A stretch of 64,000 bases of DNA from Bacillus sp. RO3 (GCF_012911895.1 NZ_JAAXCV010000020.1:62001-126000); one strand, 5' to 3'; positions 51,526 through 60,582 are shown, counted from the first letter of the stretch. Made by a program: numbers and translations. The notes: generated by a model not told the origin, from the sequence alone.

Positions 51526-51560
51526 AGAAAAGGTCAGAGGCTGATGCCCTGACCTTTTCT
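51526..51560 (+). terminator. Rho-independent terminator
   Basis: AGAAAAGGTCAG / CTGACCTTTTCT perfect 12-bp stem. Confidence 0.85.
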
Positions 51561-51608
51561 ATATTGGGATGCTTTAATCATTTACAATCCTTATAATATC
51601 TTATTTTC

Positions 51609-51770
51609 TCAAAATGAAGTAAATAATCGTGGAAAAACAAAGAGTAAGAATAAACCACTAACCGTATAGGTAACGTACATTTTTTTGTTTTCCCCTTCTC
51701 TTAGCTCCCAAATCCCGAGTGTTAATAAATAAATCCCCAATAGTAGAATAAGTAAAAATAATAAAGCTAT
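51609..51770 (-). CDS. Short membrane protein with apparent ATA start
   Basis: A minus-strand frame of 53 codons: two hydrophobic helices (ALLFLLILLLGIYLLTLGIW and VSGLFLLFVFPRLF) joined by ELREGENKKMYVTYT. AAAGGAG is 8 nt before an in-frame ATA (51770-51768), exactly where ATG would be expected; no in-frame ATG, GTG or TTG is near. Either a rare AUA start, a start-codon mutation (ATG to ATA) or a misread base. Confidence 0.4.
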   Translation of the reverse strand: MALLFLLILLLGIYLLTLGIWELREGENKKMYVTYTVSGLFLLFVFPRLFTSF

Positions 51771-51811
51771 AAAAAATTCTCCTTTGTATGAGTTGTTCTA
51801 ACATATAAGGA

Positions 51812-51829
51812 GGACAGGCACCCTGTCCC
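51812..51829. repeat. Palindromic motif, copy 2
   Basis: GGACAGGCACCCTGTCC, the same core as at 51072-51092. Confidence 0.7.
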
Positions 51830-51905
51830 ATTCTCTCCTCATAGACATAGATCTGCCCCCGGTTCACTTCACGGAGCTAGAGGGGCAGTTCTAAACTTCC
51901 GTTTG

Positions 51906-52871
51906 TTACATTTTCATCAATACCTTCCCCTCATACTTCCGGCTTTCAATCAATCTATGAGCTTCTGAAGCTTCACTTATATGAAAGATATGGGCGATGG
52001 GAAGGCTGACTTTATGTGCGGCAAACAGATCCAGCACTTTATCCGCCACTGGTGCCAGCCTCTCGGGATGATGTTTTCTAGTCGTCCCTAAGCTGAAGCC
52101 TTTAACGTTTCTGCAGCTGCTGTGTACATCACTCGTTTTAAAATGACCGGCTTTTCCACTGCTGTTTCCGAATTGAACCAGGGTTCCATACAGGGCTAAG
52201 CAGTCGAGACTCCGGCCGGTCACCTCCCCTGCCACTGAATCAAAGATAATATGGGCACCTTTTTCGTTGGTCCCCTTTAGCACTTCTTCTGAGAAGGTAT
52301 CATAGGTGAAGACTGCATGGGCTCCCAGCTGCTTCACATATGCTGCCTTGTCCGGGTTACCAACCGTGGCGAAGATCGTTTGAACCCCTGCCAGTTTGGC
52401 TAATTGTACGAGCATGGATCCCACCCCGCCGGCTGCGCTATGGATCACGATCGTATCTGATTCCTTTACCTGCCCGATTTCATGTAGGAGTATATAAGAA
52501 AGGATTGACACGGTCGGTAATGCCGCCGCCTGTTCAAATGATAGACTGTCGGGAATCCTAAACACCAGCTGCTCATTTGCCACAACATATTCTGCATAGG
52601 ATCCACCTTTCGGAAAGGCGATGACCCGGGTACCTTTCGTAAAACTGGAAGAAGGAGAAGCCTCTGCGATTGTCCCGGCAACATCCAGTCCAAGTATGAA
52701 AGGAAACGAACCGTTCCCTTTCTTTCCGGTCCGTTGTTTGATATCCGCGTAATTCACACTTGTATAGGCTGCTTTTATGAGGACCTCTCCCTCACGAGCC
52801 TTAGGCATGTCTGTTTCAGTGTATGTAAGTACATTGGCATCCCCGAATTCCTTTTGAATGACTGCTTTCAT
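51906..52871 (-). CDS. Zinc-independent medium-chain dehydrogenase/quinone oxidoreductase-like
   Basis: 321 residues. MDR fold: N-terminal GroES-like part (YTSVNYADIKQRTGKKG, LGLDVAGTI) and NADP-binding HSAAGGVGSMLVQLAKLAGV (about 145-165), then GAHIIFDSVAGEV. No structural-zinc Cys cluster, so it belongs to the quinone oxidoreductase (Qor) group that reduces quinones or enones with NADPH. The ATG at 52871 is 8 nt after GAGGGG; an ATG two codons earlier is too close to it. Confidence 0.88.
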   Translation of the reverse strand: MKAVIQKEFGDANVLTYTETDMPKAREGEVLIKAAYTSVNYADIKQRTGKKGNGSFPFILGLDVAGTIAEASPSSSFTKGTRVIAFPKGGSYAEYVVANEQLVFRIPDSLSFEQAAALPTVSILSYILLHEIGQVKESDTIVIHSAAGGVGSMLVQLAKLAGVQTIFATVGNPDKAAYVKQLGAHAVFTYDTFSEEVLKGTNEKGAHIIFDSVAGEVTGRSLDCLALYGTLVQFGNSSGKAGHFKTSDVHSSCRNVKGFSLGTTRKHHPERLAPVADKVLDLFAAHKVSLPIAHIFHISEASEAHRLIESRKYEGKVLMKM

Positions 52872-53313
52872 CTCCATATCCCCTCTCAAAGCGCGGTTCT
52901 TATCTTACGTAGTAACCCATTCGTTACAATGCTTTATCACATACTTGGAAAATTCAATCGAGTGGATGATTCGTTCATCGATTGAATGAAAGGCTTTCGA
53001 CTTTATTCCTTTTCGAATGTCAACCGCTTCCCTGATGATGAGGTGCCACTCTTCAGGCTTCCGTTTTAGGGATAATATCATGTTCCATCAAATTATAGTA
53101 TTGACGCGGCAGCCCAAGGACGGTCCACTCCACCAAACGTGGGCAGGCAACTTCATCGATTATTTATCTCTTTCCATCTCCATTACAATTCCAATTATTT
53201 CAAATGTTGAAATATTTAGCAATGGACATTCCGTTTTATCATACAAAAAAACAGGTGCAATCCTGATGAGGATCACACCTGGTTGGTTTCTATTCAGTTC
53301 CATCTTTGGAGGA
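52872..53313. other. Intergenic stretch with a repeat motif and a small hairpin
   Basis: Contains CCAATTATTTCAAAT (53189-53203) and AGGTGCAATCCTGATGAGGA ending TCACACCT (53252-53281), a short stem that may end the cadA transcript on the minus strand. No gene supported. Confidence 0.4.
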
Positions 53314-55737
53314 TTAAGTTTTTACTTTCAACAGGCGCAGGGCATTCAAGATGACGATGATGGCCGCTCCTGTATCACTTAACACCGCCAACCACAACGT
53401 TAACCATCCCGGGAAGATTAACGCCAGAGCCACAAATTTGACAATTAAGGAGAACCAGATGTTCTGCTTGATAATCTTCAGGGCTTTCCGGCTCAGATTC
53501 ATGGTATACGGCAGCTTTTCAAGGTTATCCGCCATCAGGACAATGTCCGCGGTTTCCATCGCAGTGTCCGTGCCGGCACCGCCCATGGCAATTCCGAGAT
53601 CCGCAGTTGCCAGTGCAGGGGCGTCATTGATTCCGTCTCCCACCATGGCTACGTTATGGCCTTCCCTTTGTAATTGCTTGATTGCTTCGACTTTATCCTC
53701 CGGCATTAGTTCAGCAAAATAGCGGTTGACGCTTGTTTCGTTTGAGATCATCTTCGCTGTGCCTTCATGATCACCTGTCAGCATGACAACCTGCTGGACG
53801 CCTGCTTTCTTTAAACCATGTAGCGCCTCTACGGTCGTGGTCCTGATCGTATCAGCGACTGAAATGACTCCGATGATTTTTTTGTTCGTACCGACAATCA
53901 CAACCGTCTGTCCCTTGCTTTGCATTTCCGTAACGGTGGCTTCGGCTTCACCTAAAGGGATCCCGATTTCATCGAACAGCCTGGCATTCCCTGCATAATA
54001 GATGTCTCCGGCAATGGTGGCTTGAACGCCTTTTCCTACTATACTTCTAAACGATTCGCCCTGTTTCGATTGAATTCCTTTTTCGTTTACATAGTGCACA
54101 ATGGTTCGTGCAATCGGATGGGTCGAATAATCTTCCAGCGTTAAGACGATCGAGAGCAATTCTTCTTCTGACGTCCCTAATGGTCTGATGTCCGTAACGT
54201 TAGGCTTACCTTCTGTCAAAGTACCTGTCTTATCAAAGGCAATGGCATTGATGGCTCCAGCCTTCTCAAGGAATGTCCCTCCCTTGATCAACACGCCGTT
54301 CTTAGCAGCATTCCCGATGGCAGAAACGATGGCCACAGGGGTGGAAATGACCAATGCGCACGGACAGGCCACCACCAGCAATTCAAGTCCTCTGTAGAAC
54401 CATTCTCCCCACGTTCCTAAACCGATGAAAGGCGGAATCACCATGACGGCTAATGCAAGGACGAACACGATGGGTGTATAGATCCCGGCAAATTTATCGA
54501 TAAACGCCTGGGTCGGGGCCTTCTGTTCCTGGGCTTCTTCCACGAGGTGAATGATCTTGGCGATCGTCGTATCCTCCACCAGCTTAGTGACCTTCACTTC
54601 AAGAGAACCGTTTTCATTGATGGTTCCGGCATATACGGTATCACCGGCTTGTTTATCCACCGGAATGGATTCTCCTGTAATCGGAGCCTGGTTGACACTG
54701 GATTCGCCTGATACAATTTCTCCGTCCAATGGAATTTTATCTCCAGGCTTCACCACCAGGATGTCCCCAGCAGACACATCTTCAACCGACTTCTTTATCA
54801 ATTGTGAACCCACTTTGATCCAGGCCTCAGATGGCGCAAGATCCATTAAATTCCGGATCGAGTTCCTCGTTTTTTCTAATGACATATTTTGTAGAGTGGT
54901 TCCAAGGGCAAATAACCAAACCACTGTTGCGCCTTCGAGCCATTCCCCGATAAAGGCCGCTCCGATGGCCGCAGCGGACATCAGGACGTTCATGTCCAAT
55001 GAACGGCTTTTAATGGAATAGAAGGCACTTTTCACCGGCTTATACCCGCTGATCACCATCGCCATGGCGTACATCAGGGTGGATAGTATCGGCGCCACAT
55101 CCGCAAATGATCCCGTGAAGCCCAACGCAATCAGGATCCCTGATGTAAGGATTAACCCCTTACCTTCATGGTCCCTGGACCGTTCTGCCCCCTTCTTTTT
55201 GGACGATAATGACGCTTTAAAGCCGATTTTTGCCACTTCCGATAGGATGTCTTCCACACTGTTCTCATGTTCTGCCTTCATTTTTCCCGTTGAAAAATGA
55301 ACACTTACATGTTTCACGCCAGGGACTGAATTCAAATGATTTTCAATGCTCTTGGCACAACTGCCGCAATCCATGCCTTCTACTTCGTACACTCTCAACT
55401 GTTTATGTTCTGAGGGCTCTACCTTAAATCCAAGGTTTTCCACCTCTTTTTCCACTTGTTCAAGACTCGTGTCTTCTGTTCCCATGAAGCGAAGCTTACC
55501 TGTGTTATAGTTCACCTTGATGTCTTCTATGTGTTTTAATTTGCCTAATCTTTTTTCGATGGAAGAGGCACAAGAAGGACAATCCATCCCGATTATTCTG
55601 TATTCCACCATCTCACCCTTTCCGGCTCCGGCCGTCGAAGATGAGGAGAAAGGTGCCAATGCCTCTGCCTCACTGGCGCAACAACTTTTTTCTATCCGTT
55701 CTTCTGAAGCTTTCGTACTGCAACATTTATCTGCCAA
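53314..55737 (-). CDS. cadA: Heavy-metal P1B-type ATPase, CadA-like (Cd/Zn/Pb export)
   Basis: 807 residues. A Cys-rich N-terminus (ADKCCSTKASEERIEKSCC) precedes two HMA metal-binding domains (GMDCPSCASSIEKRLG, about 50; GMDCGSCAKSIENHL, about 120). Then eight TM helices with the CPCALVIS transport motif, TGES (actuator), DKTGTLTEGK (phosphorylated Asp), the HP motif (DYSTHPIAR) and GDGINDAPALA. Exports divalent soft metals across the membrane. TTG start after GGAG. Follows an ArsR/CadC regulator by 13 nt, forming a cad operon; the Cys-rich tail could be a third metal site. Confidence 0.93.
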   Translation of the reverse strand: MADKCCSTKASEERIEKSCCASEAEALAPFSSSSTAGAGKGEMVEYRIIGMDCPSCASSIEKRLGKLKHIEDIKVNYNTGKLRFMGTEDTSLEQVEKEVENLGFKVEPSEHKQLRVYEVEGMDCGSCAKSIENHLNSVPGVKHVSVHFSTGKMKAEHENSVEDILSEVAKIGFKASLSSKKKGAERSRDHEGKGLILTSGILIALGFTGSFADVAPILSTLMYAMAMVISGYKPVKSAFYSIKSRSLDMNVLMSAAAIGAAFIGEWLEGATVVWLFALGTTLQNMSLEKTRNSIRNLMDLAPSEAWIKVGSQLIKKSVEDVSAGDILVVKPGDKIPLDGEIVSGESSVNQAPITGESIPVDKQAGDTVYAGTINENGSLEVKVTKLVEDTTIAKIIHLVEEAQEQKAPTQAFIDKFAGIYTPIVFVLALAVMVIPPFIGLGTWGEWFYRGLELLVVACPCALVISTPVAIVSAIGNAAKNGVLIKGGTFLEKAGAINAIAFDKTGTLTEGKPNVTDIRPLGTSEEELLSIVLTLEDYSTHPIARTIVHYVNEKGIQSKQGESFRSIVGKGVQATIAGDIYYAGNARLFDEIGIPLGEAEATVTEMQSKGQTVVIVGTNKKIIGVISVADTIRTTTVEALHGLKKAGVQQVVMLTGDHEGTAKMISNETSVNRYFAELMPEDKVEAIKQLQREGHNVAMVGDGINDAPALATADLGIAMGGAGTDTAMETADIVLMADNLEKLPYTMNLSRKALKIIKQNIWFSLIVKFVALALIFPGWLTLWLAVLSDTGAAIIVILNALRLLKVKT

Positions 55738-55749
55738 TTTCCCCAGCTC

Positions 55750-56076
55750 CTACACGATATGATTATGACAAGGGTCTACATCCTTTTGTACTTCTTCAAA
55801 AACGACATCGAACATCGTTAACAAATCACGGACTTTTTGATTTCTCAAACTATAATAGATATATTTCCCTTCCTGCCTGCCTACAATGAGGCCGCATCCC
55901 TTTAAACAGGAAATATGCTGGGAAATGCTTGACTGACTGCCTTCCAGTTCATGGACAATCTGGGACACTGTTTTCTCTTCTTCTTTTATACTTTCAAGGA
56001 TTTGAATTCTTAATTTATGGCCAAAGCCTTGGAGGAACTTTACTTTGGTTTCCATATCTAGCTCTTTCAACACCAT
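55750..56076 (-). CDS. ArsR/SmtB family metal-sensing repressor, CadC-like
   Basis: 108 residues. Winged helix with recognition segment GSQSSISQHISCLKGCGLIV; Cys residues in SCLKGCG and the His/Cys-rich C-terminus DPCHNHIV provide candidate metal ligands of the alpha3/alpha5 types. Would release DNA on binding Cd/Zn/Pb and derepress cadA. The dyad at 56121-56144 overlapping the promoter is its probable operator. Confidence 0.88.
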   Translation of the reverse strand: MVLKELDMETKVKFLQGFGHKLRIQILESIKEEEKTVSQIVHELEGSQSSISQHISCLKGCGLIVGRQEGKYIYYSLRNQKVRDLLTMFDVVFEEVQKDVDPCHNHIV

Positions 56077-56120
56077 TCCCCTTCCTCATATTATCCATTT
56101 CTAATACGTTCTTCTCACTA

Positions 56121-56151
56121 ACATATTACCAACTTCTAATATGTGTGTCAA
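56121..56151 (-). promoter_or_regulatory. cad promoter with ArsR-type operator
   Basis: On the minus strand TTGACA (56146-56151), 17 bp, TAATAT (56123-56128). ACATATTA (56121-56128) and TAATATGT (56137-56144) form an inverted repeat over the spacer and -10, typical for SmtB/CadC operators. Confidence 0.85.
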
Positions 56152-56168
56152 AAAAATAATAAGTATGT

Positions 56169-56210
56169 AAAAAAGCCTGCAGATTTGGTCATCCCAAAAC
56201 CTGCAGGCTT
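56169..56210 (-). terminator. Rho-independent terminator of the bdb operon
   Basis: AAGCCTGCAG / CTGCAGGCTT stem on the minus strand with TTTTTT, 8 nt after bdbC. Confidence 0.9.
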
Positions 56211-56217
56211 GATTTCG

Positions 56218-56634
56218 TTATGCTTGTTCCCTTTTTACAAACAATAAAGAAAGCGTAATGAGAGTAAAGGCAGTCAATGCGAGAAAAGGAATGGTGATAA
56301 ATCCGAACCAATTGATATATTCCGCGCTGCAGGGCACCCCACTCGCACATTCCTTGATCCCACCAAAGCCCGGCACTTTCTGCTCCAGATAGTGAAGGCT
56401 TGAAATGAGGGCTCCCGTTATGGACATAGGGAGGATGATTTTTTTCAAGGAAGTATCATGTTGAAACGTCGCGACCCCTAACATGAGGGTAAGGGGATAC
56501 ATGGCGATTCGTTGATACCAGCACAATTCACAGGGAATGAATCCTCTGATTTCGCTAAAGTATAAACTCCCCAGAGTGGCAGCGAGAGAAACGACCCAGG
56601 CACTGTACATGAAAAATTGATTCTTTCCCATCAA
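56218..56634 (-). CDS. bdbC: Disulfide bond formation protein, DsbB/BdbC-like
   Basis: 138 residues with four TM helices. Redox pair CELC in RGFIPCELCWYQRIAMYP (about residues 35-40) and a second Cys pair in KECASGVPC (about 98-106), both needed for quinone-linked reoxidation of the partner. It overlaps bdbD by 4 nt (ATGA), so the two are one operon. Makes disulfides in secreted proteins. Confidence 0.92.
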   Translation of the reverse strand: MMGKNQFFMYSAWVVSLAATLGSLYFSEIRGFIPCELCWYQRIAMYPLTLMLGVATFQHDTSLKKIILPMSITGALISSLHYLEQKVPGFGGIKECASGVPCSAEYINWFGFITIPFLALTAFTLITLSLLFVKREQA

Positions 56635-57281
56635 TTCTGTCCTTCTTCAATCAATGTGCTGATCTTTTCGTAATCATAAGGATCCTCGAGTTTGGTTCCA
56701 TTAATGATAATCGTCGGTGTCAGCTCGACCGTAAATTCATCCACTAACGAAGAATCTTTTTTGACTTCGTCCATGTACGTTTGTTCCTCTATGTCCTGTT
56801 TGAATTGCTCCATGTCAACATCTGTCGTTTTCCCTGCCACCTCTACAAGGACCTCGACTGTGATCCAGCCGTCATGATGCTGGTCGGGCTGAGTTTCGAA
56901 CAATTCCTTATGGAAATCCCAATAGGAGCCAGGATCATTCTTCAGGATCGACTCAGCAGCCAATGCAGACAGTGTGGACTCTTTTCCGTGGAATTCCGTG
57001 TTGATGTAAGAAAATTGCGCTTTCCCCGTATCGATAAAATCCTCTTTCAGCTGAGGGTAAATCGTCTCTCCCCATGACTTACAGGCAGGGCACTTAAAAT
57101 CACCGAACTCTACGACAGAGACAGGCGCATTCTGATCTCCCAACACAGGCTGATCGACTGTGGACGGATGGGACTCCAGCGTCTCATCTTCGTCCCCGCT
57201 TTGATTCGTCAACAGAACAACCAACACCAAAGCCACTACGATGGCTAACGTGATCATAACAAGGTATTTCATCTTATTCAT
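56631..57281 (-). CDS. bdbD: Thiol-disulfide oxidoreductase, DsbA/BdbD-like
   Basis: 216 residues. N-terminal membrane anchor (MKYLVMITLAIVVALVLVVL), then a thioredoxin-fold domain with active-site CPAC (FGDFKCPACKSWGETIYP) and the cis-Pro segment VELTPTIIINGTKL. It is extracytoplasmic and oxidises secreted proteins; reoxidised by the co-encoded BdbC. Adjacent to the cad operon, and both could answer metal or thiol stress (inference). Confidence 0.92.
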   Translation of the reverse strand: MNKMKYLVMITLAIVVALVLVVLLTNQSGDEDETLESHPSTVDQPVLGDQNAPVSVVEFGDFKCPACKSWGETIYPQLKEDFIDTGKAQFSYINTEFHGKESTLSALAAESILKNDPGSYWDFHKELFETQPDQHHDGWITVEVLVEVAGKTTDVDMEQFKQDIEEQTYMDEVKKDSSLVDEFTVELTPTIIINGTKLEDPYDYEKISTLIEEGQN

Positions 57282-57508
57282 GCGGTCACCTCAAGTAAAA
57301 AATGTCATCATAGAACGATCATACCATGAGGATCAAGGGTGTATACTATGAAACTTTTACAGATTATAAAACATTTTTAAAGCTTGTTCCATGTGGGCTG
57401 AAGAATAATCCTATCATGAATTGATACAGGTTTTTATTCTTCTGAAACGATTCACTCCCTGATTAATGTTCCCTTCAAGCGTCGGGTATCCCTTGTCGGT
57501 CACTTCAC

Positions 57509-57712
57509 CTAATCTCGAGAACGGACTTTATGAATGCGGTCACTCACAATCGCAACCCCAAACCCGGCAACGATGGGAAATAGGGCAATTTCAGTATGGG
57601 ATGGTGACAGCTTAAACATAAGAAATTCGATACTTCCTAGATTGCCAATGACATAGAGCAAGACCATCGTTCCCAATGCGGCACTAAGCGGCAGCCAAAA
57701 GGATTTAAACAT
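57509..57712 (-). CDS. Small two-TM membrane protein
   Basis: 67 residues from MFKSFWLPLSAALG: helices at about 4-24 and 40-58, basic tail HKVRSRD. The ATG at 57712 follows GAGGTGAGGG; the longer form from 57739 overlaps it. No family recognised. Confidence 0.5.
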   Translation of the reverse strand: MFKSFWLPLSAALGTMVLLYVIGNLGSIEFLMFKLSPSHTEIALFPIVAGFGVAIVSDRIHKVRSRD

Positions 57713-57803
57713 ACCCTCACCTCGATTCAGTTCATTCACAACATTTCCTCTATATTTCTAATACCTTTCCGTAATACAACATTCACCATTGTGATGAATG
57801 GGA

Positions 57804-58478
57804 TTACATGCTGATTCTGTTTACCTCCTCATTCCCGACTGAATTCCCTAAGGTTGCGAGGCTGCCGGCAATCAGGAATTGAGCAGAGTAATACGTTGTC
57901 ATAATCAAGACATCCGAATAAGGGATGGCCGATACAAACATATTCCATGACAGGATCGAGTCCGAGATGACAAACAGGATGCTTCCCGCTATTGCCCACA
58001 GGTTACCGGTCATCATTGCGGACACGGCCATGAGGGAAATGACCAGCATATAGGCGATGACTGGAATCACTAGTTCCTGGTTTCCTTCGGTCTGAAGCGC
58101 GGAAATCAATTGTCCGCCAATGATAAAAGCGTACAGTGTAATCGGCAGGATGGTGGCAGCGAGCCGGGTCTTGTTCATTCGGGATATGTTCAAGAAGCCC
58201 ATTACATAAAAGACGTGTCCCATGAGGAAGGCTCCGAGACCCGCTACAAATGACACGGCGATCAATCCGTCGCCGAGCATGCAGAAGAACAGGCCGATGA
58301 TGATAAGGCGCATGGCCGGTACAGGTTTATCGGGCAGCTGACGGAATGCCAAGAGAATGATGAGCAGCATGGGGATCAGCTTAAAGACGATTTTCAATGC
58401 CAATGGCTCTGAAGGGATAACCGCTATGTAGAGAACGGCCATAACTCCAATTAAAGCCGGGAGGTTGGATTTTTTCAA
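57804..58478 (-). CDS. YhhN/TMEM86-like membrane protein (lysoplasmalogenase family)
   Basis: 224 residues with eight hydrophobic helices. Family motifs: KLIPMLLIILLAF (K-x-x-P-M), MLGDGLIAVS (G-D-x-x-L), GHVFYVMGFL and VISDSILSWNMF (S-D-S). Members hydrolyse alkenyl ether bonds of lysoplasmalogens in animals; bacterial activity is less certain. Monocistronic. Confidence 0.85.
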   Translation of the reverse strand: MKKSNLPALIGVMAVLYIAVIPSEPLALKIVFKLIPMLLIILLAFRQLPDKPVPAMRLIIIGLFFCMLGDGLIAVSFVAGLGAFLMGHVFYVMGFLNISRMNKTRLAATILPITLYAFIIGGQLISALQTEGNQELVIPVIAYMLVISLMAVSAMMTGNLWAIAGSILFVISDSILSWNMFVSAIPYSDVLIMTTYYSAQFLIAGSLATLGNSVGNEEVNRISM

Positions 58479-58661
58479 GATGATTCACATCCTATTTGAA
58501 ATTTATACGTATTCCTTTAACCTATATACTCCTTCGAAAAGCAAATCCCTTCTATTAATCCCTTAGTTGTCCTAAATAGGGGTGAAAGTCACACGGAGGG
58601 TCAGAGTTCGCCAGTCATCAACATCAAAAGGACCACCTTGAGACGATGGTCCTTCTATCCG

Positions 58662-59030
58662 TCACTTGAATGACGTGCTCTTTCCAATGATCTCTCCCCC
58701 GGGACCAACACTGTATTGAGCGATTGAGTTGCCCACTACTCCTTCCTTCGTTACCCCATCCTTATAATTGAACGTGATTTCCCAAGCCTTTGAATCACTG
58801 CTGAAATAGGTTTCTTTCGAAAGGAGCTCTACATCATCCAACCTGATTTTCTTAAAGCTTGTATTATTATGTTCCTCTACATCTTTTTCAAATTGTTCCC
58901 TGGCAATCTCTTCAGCTTTCTCACTTTGGATCACTCCCGTTCCGTCATTAGCACAGCCTGCTAATGAAAGGAGTGTAAGCAGGATTACAAGGAATATCAT
59001 GATTCTCTTTGAATGAATTCCCTTAACCAT
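58662..59030 (-). CDS. Putative lipoprotein
   Basis: 122 residues. Basic N-terminus then IMIFLVILLTLLSLAGC (lipobox LAGC); the mature domain has helical AEEIAREQFEKDVEEH and beta AWEITFNYKDGV / AQYSVGPGGEI, resembling PepSY-type small domains. The ATG at 59030 overlaps the stop of the upstream small gene by 8 nt, so the two are coupled. Function unknown. Confidence 0.65.
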   Translation of the reverse strand: MVKGIHSKRIMIFLVILLTLLSLAGCANDGTGVIQSEKAEEIAREQFEKDVEEHNNTSFKKIRLDDVELLSKETYFSSDSKAWEITFNYKDGVTKEGVVGNSIAQYSVGPGGEIIGKSTSFK

Positions 59031-59229
59031 AGGGACCACCGCCTGAATGGTGATTCTGATTCATGACTTGGTGGGAATACCGGGCAGACTTTTCATAGGC
59101 TTCATCCTTAGAATTTCGGGATGTATTCTTGATGCTGTCCCCGTAGTACTCCATCTTTCTCGAACCAATCCAAATCCTACTCGCCAAGTAAAGAACCAGA
59201 ATTCCGACAAAAATAAAAAAAACCATCAT
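59023..59229 (-). CDS. Small membrane-anchored protein
   Basis: 68 residues: one TM helix (MVFFIFVGILVLYLASRIWI), then a polar tail with NQNHHSGGGPYG. GAGGGGG precedes the ATG pair. Coupled to the following lipoprotein. Confidence 0.6.
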   Translation of the reverse strand: MMVFFIFVGILVLYLASRIWIGSRKMEYYGDSIKNTSRNSKDEAYEKSARYSHQVMNQNHHSGGGPYG

Positions 59230-59261
59230 TTCGGTTTCCCCCTCTATACTCTTTATGATGT

Positions 59262-59282
59262 GTTACTGTTAATTATTTCAAA
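59262..59282. repeat. Short repeat motif (GTTAATTATTTCAAAT)
   Basis: Shortened form of the TAATACCAATTATTTCAAAT motif. Confidence 0.5.
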
Positions 59283-59377
59283 TCTTAAAGGGTGGAGCAA
59301 TACTTATTCATAAAAAACACTAAAAAAGTGATTACTCACTTTAATAATTCTTACTTCTAAAACGGAGGTTCAAACAC

Positions 59378-60577
59378 ATGAATATGTTTAAAAACAAATT
59401 GGTGCTCGCCTCACCCATTATTGCATTGGCCATTATCTTTGTTTTCTCCCTGACCCTGTTCCCATCGGTTCAGCCACAACCGAAGAATTTGCCGATCGCG
59501 ATTGTGAATGCCGATCAGTGTGTACAGGTACCGGACCAACCAAAAATGAATATGGGGCAAACACTGGTTGAAAAGATCCAAACCATGTCCAATCCCACTA
59601 CAGATGAAGACCCTGCGGTGAAATGGATCGAAGTAAAAAGCACAGAAGCTGTACAAAAAGGCTTGGATAACCAAAAGTATTACGCAGCACTCGTCATTCC
59701 GAAGGATTTCAGTATGAAGCAGGCTTCTTTACGAACTCCGGATCCCGCTTCCCCTGAAGTGGAGATTTATATCAATCAAGGGATGAATGCGATGGCTGCC
59801 ACGGCTGCCGGACAGATACTGAATGGAGTCGTCGACACGATGAACACCAGCGTCCGCACTGAGCTTCTTGATGGATTTGAAAAGCAGGGTGTCACCCTTT
59901 CGCCAAAACAGGTATCGACTCTGGTCACCCCGATTACGAAAAACGTCATCAACGTGAATGAAATCGGAACGAACAGTGCCAATGGAAACTCGCCAGTATC
60001 CCTATTCCAGCCTCTCTGGATGGCAAGCATGGCCAGTGCCGCCATCATCTATGTGGCTGACAGCAAATTATCTGTCTCCACTCGAAAAGAAAAACTGGCA
60101 GCAACGTTCATCCAAATCCTCATTGGAGGGGTAGTCGCCCTTGTCGCAGGATTTGGCTTAACCTGGATGGCAGATGGATTGATCGGATTCACAATTCCCG
60201 ATGTGACCGATACCGCCCTGTTCCTGAGTCTGACGTCCTTCAGCTTTTATCTCATGATCTCAGGCTTTCTTTCCCTGACTGGACTTAAAGGCATGCCCCT
60301 CTTTGTCTTGATGCTGTTCTTCGGGGCACCGCTCCTTGCCATGGCGCCTGAAATGATGTCATCCTTTTACCGGGGCTGGTTTTATTCATGGCTGCCTATG
60401 CGATTCATGATCGAAGGCTTGCGGGAATTGTTCTTCTTCGGAAAGGGATTGACGTGGAGTTCTCCTGTTTCGACCCTCGTGTGGATCGGGCTCGGAAGCA
60501 TGCTTGTGATTCTTGCTTCTGCCTTCAGACCCAGTCGGGGTGGAGAGGCGAAATCTCAATCCAGTATAGAAGGGTAA
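59378..60577 (+). CDS. YhgE/Pip-like (ABC-2 type, DUF3533-like) membrane protein
   Basis: 399 residues. TM helix 1 (about 10-30: IIALAIIFVFSLTLF), an extracellular domain of about 170 residues (LPIAIVNADQC, KYYAALVIPKDFSMKQA, EIYINQGMNAMAA), then five to six helices (about 205-385). This layout is that of YhgE/Pip and DUF3533 proteins, often annotated as ABC-2 permeases for export of toxins or lipids. GGAGG precedes the ATG. No ATPase gene beside it. Ends at a strong terminator. Confidence 0.78.
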   Translation: MNMFKNKLVLASPIIALAIIFVFSLTLFPSVQPQPKNLPIAIVNADQCVQVPDQPKMNMGQTLVEKIQTMSNPTTDEDPAVKWIEVKSTEAVQKGLDNQKYYAALVIPKDFSMKQASLRTPDPASPEVEIYINQGMNAMAATAAGQILNGVVDTMNTSVRTELLDGFEKQGVTLSPKQVSTLVTPITKNVINVNEIGTNSANGNSPVSLFQPLWMASMASAAIIYVADSKLSVSTRKEKLAATFIQILIGGVVALVAGFGLTWMADGLIGFTIPDVTDTALFLSLTSFSFYLMISGFLSLTGLKGMPLFVLMLFFGAPLLAMAPEMMSSFYRGWFYSWLPMRFMIEGLRELFFFGKGLTWSSPVSTLVWIGLGSMLVILASAFRPSRGGEAKSQSSIEG

Positions 60578-60582
60578 TGAGC

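Noticed and set aside
51658-51867. 69-codon minus-strand frame overlapping the small membrane ORF
   Set aside because: The other frame (51609-51770) has clear two-helix hydrophobicity and a well-placed ribosome site.
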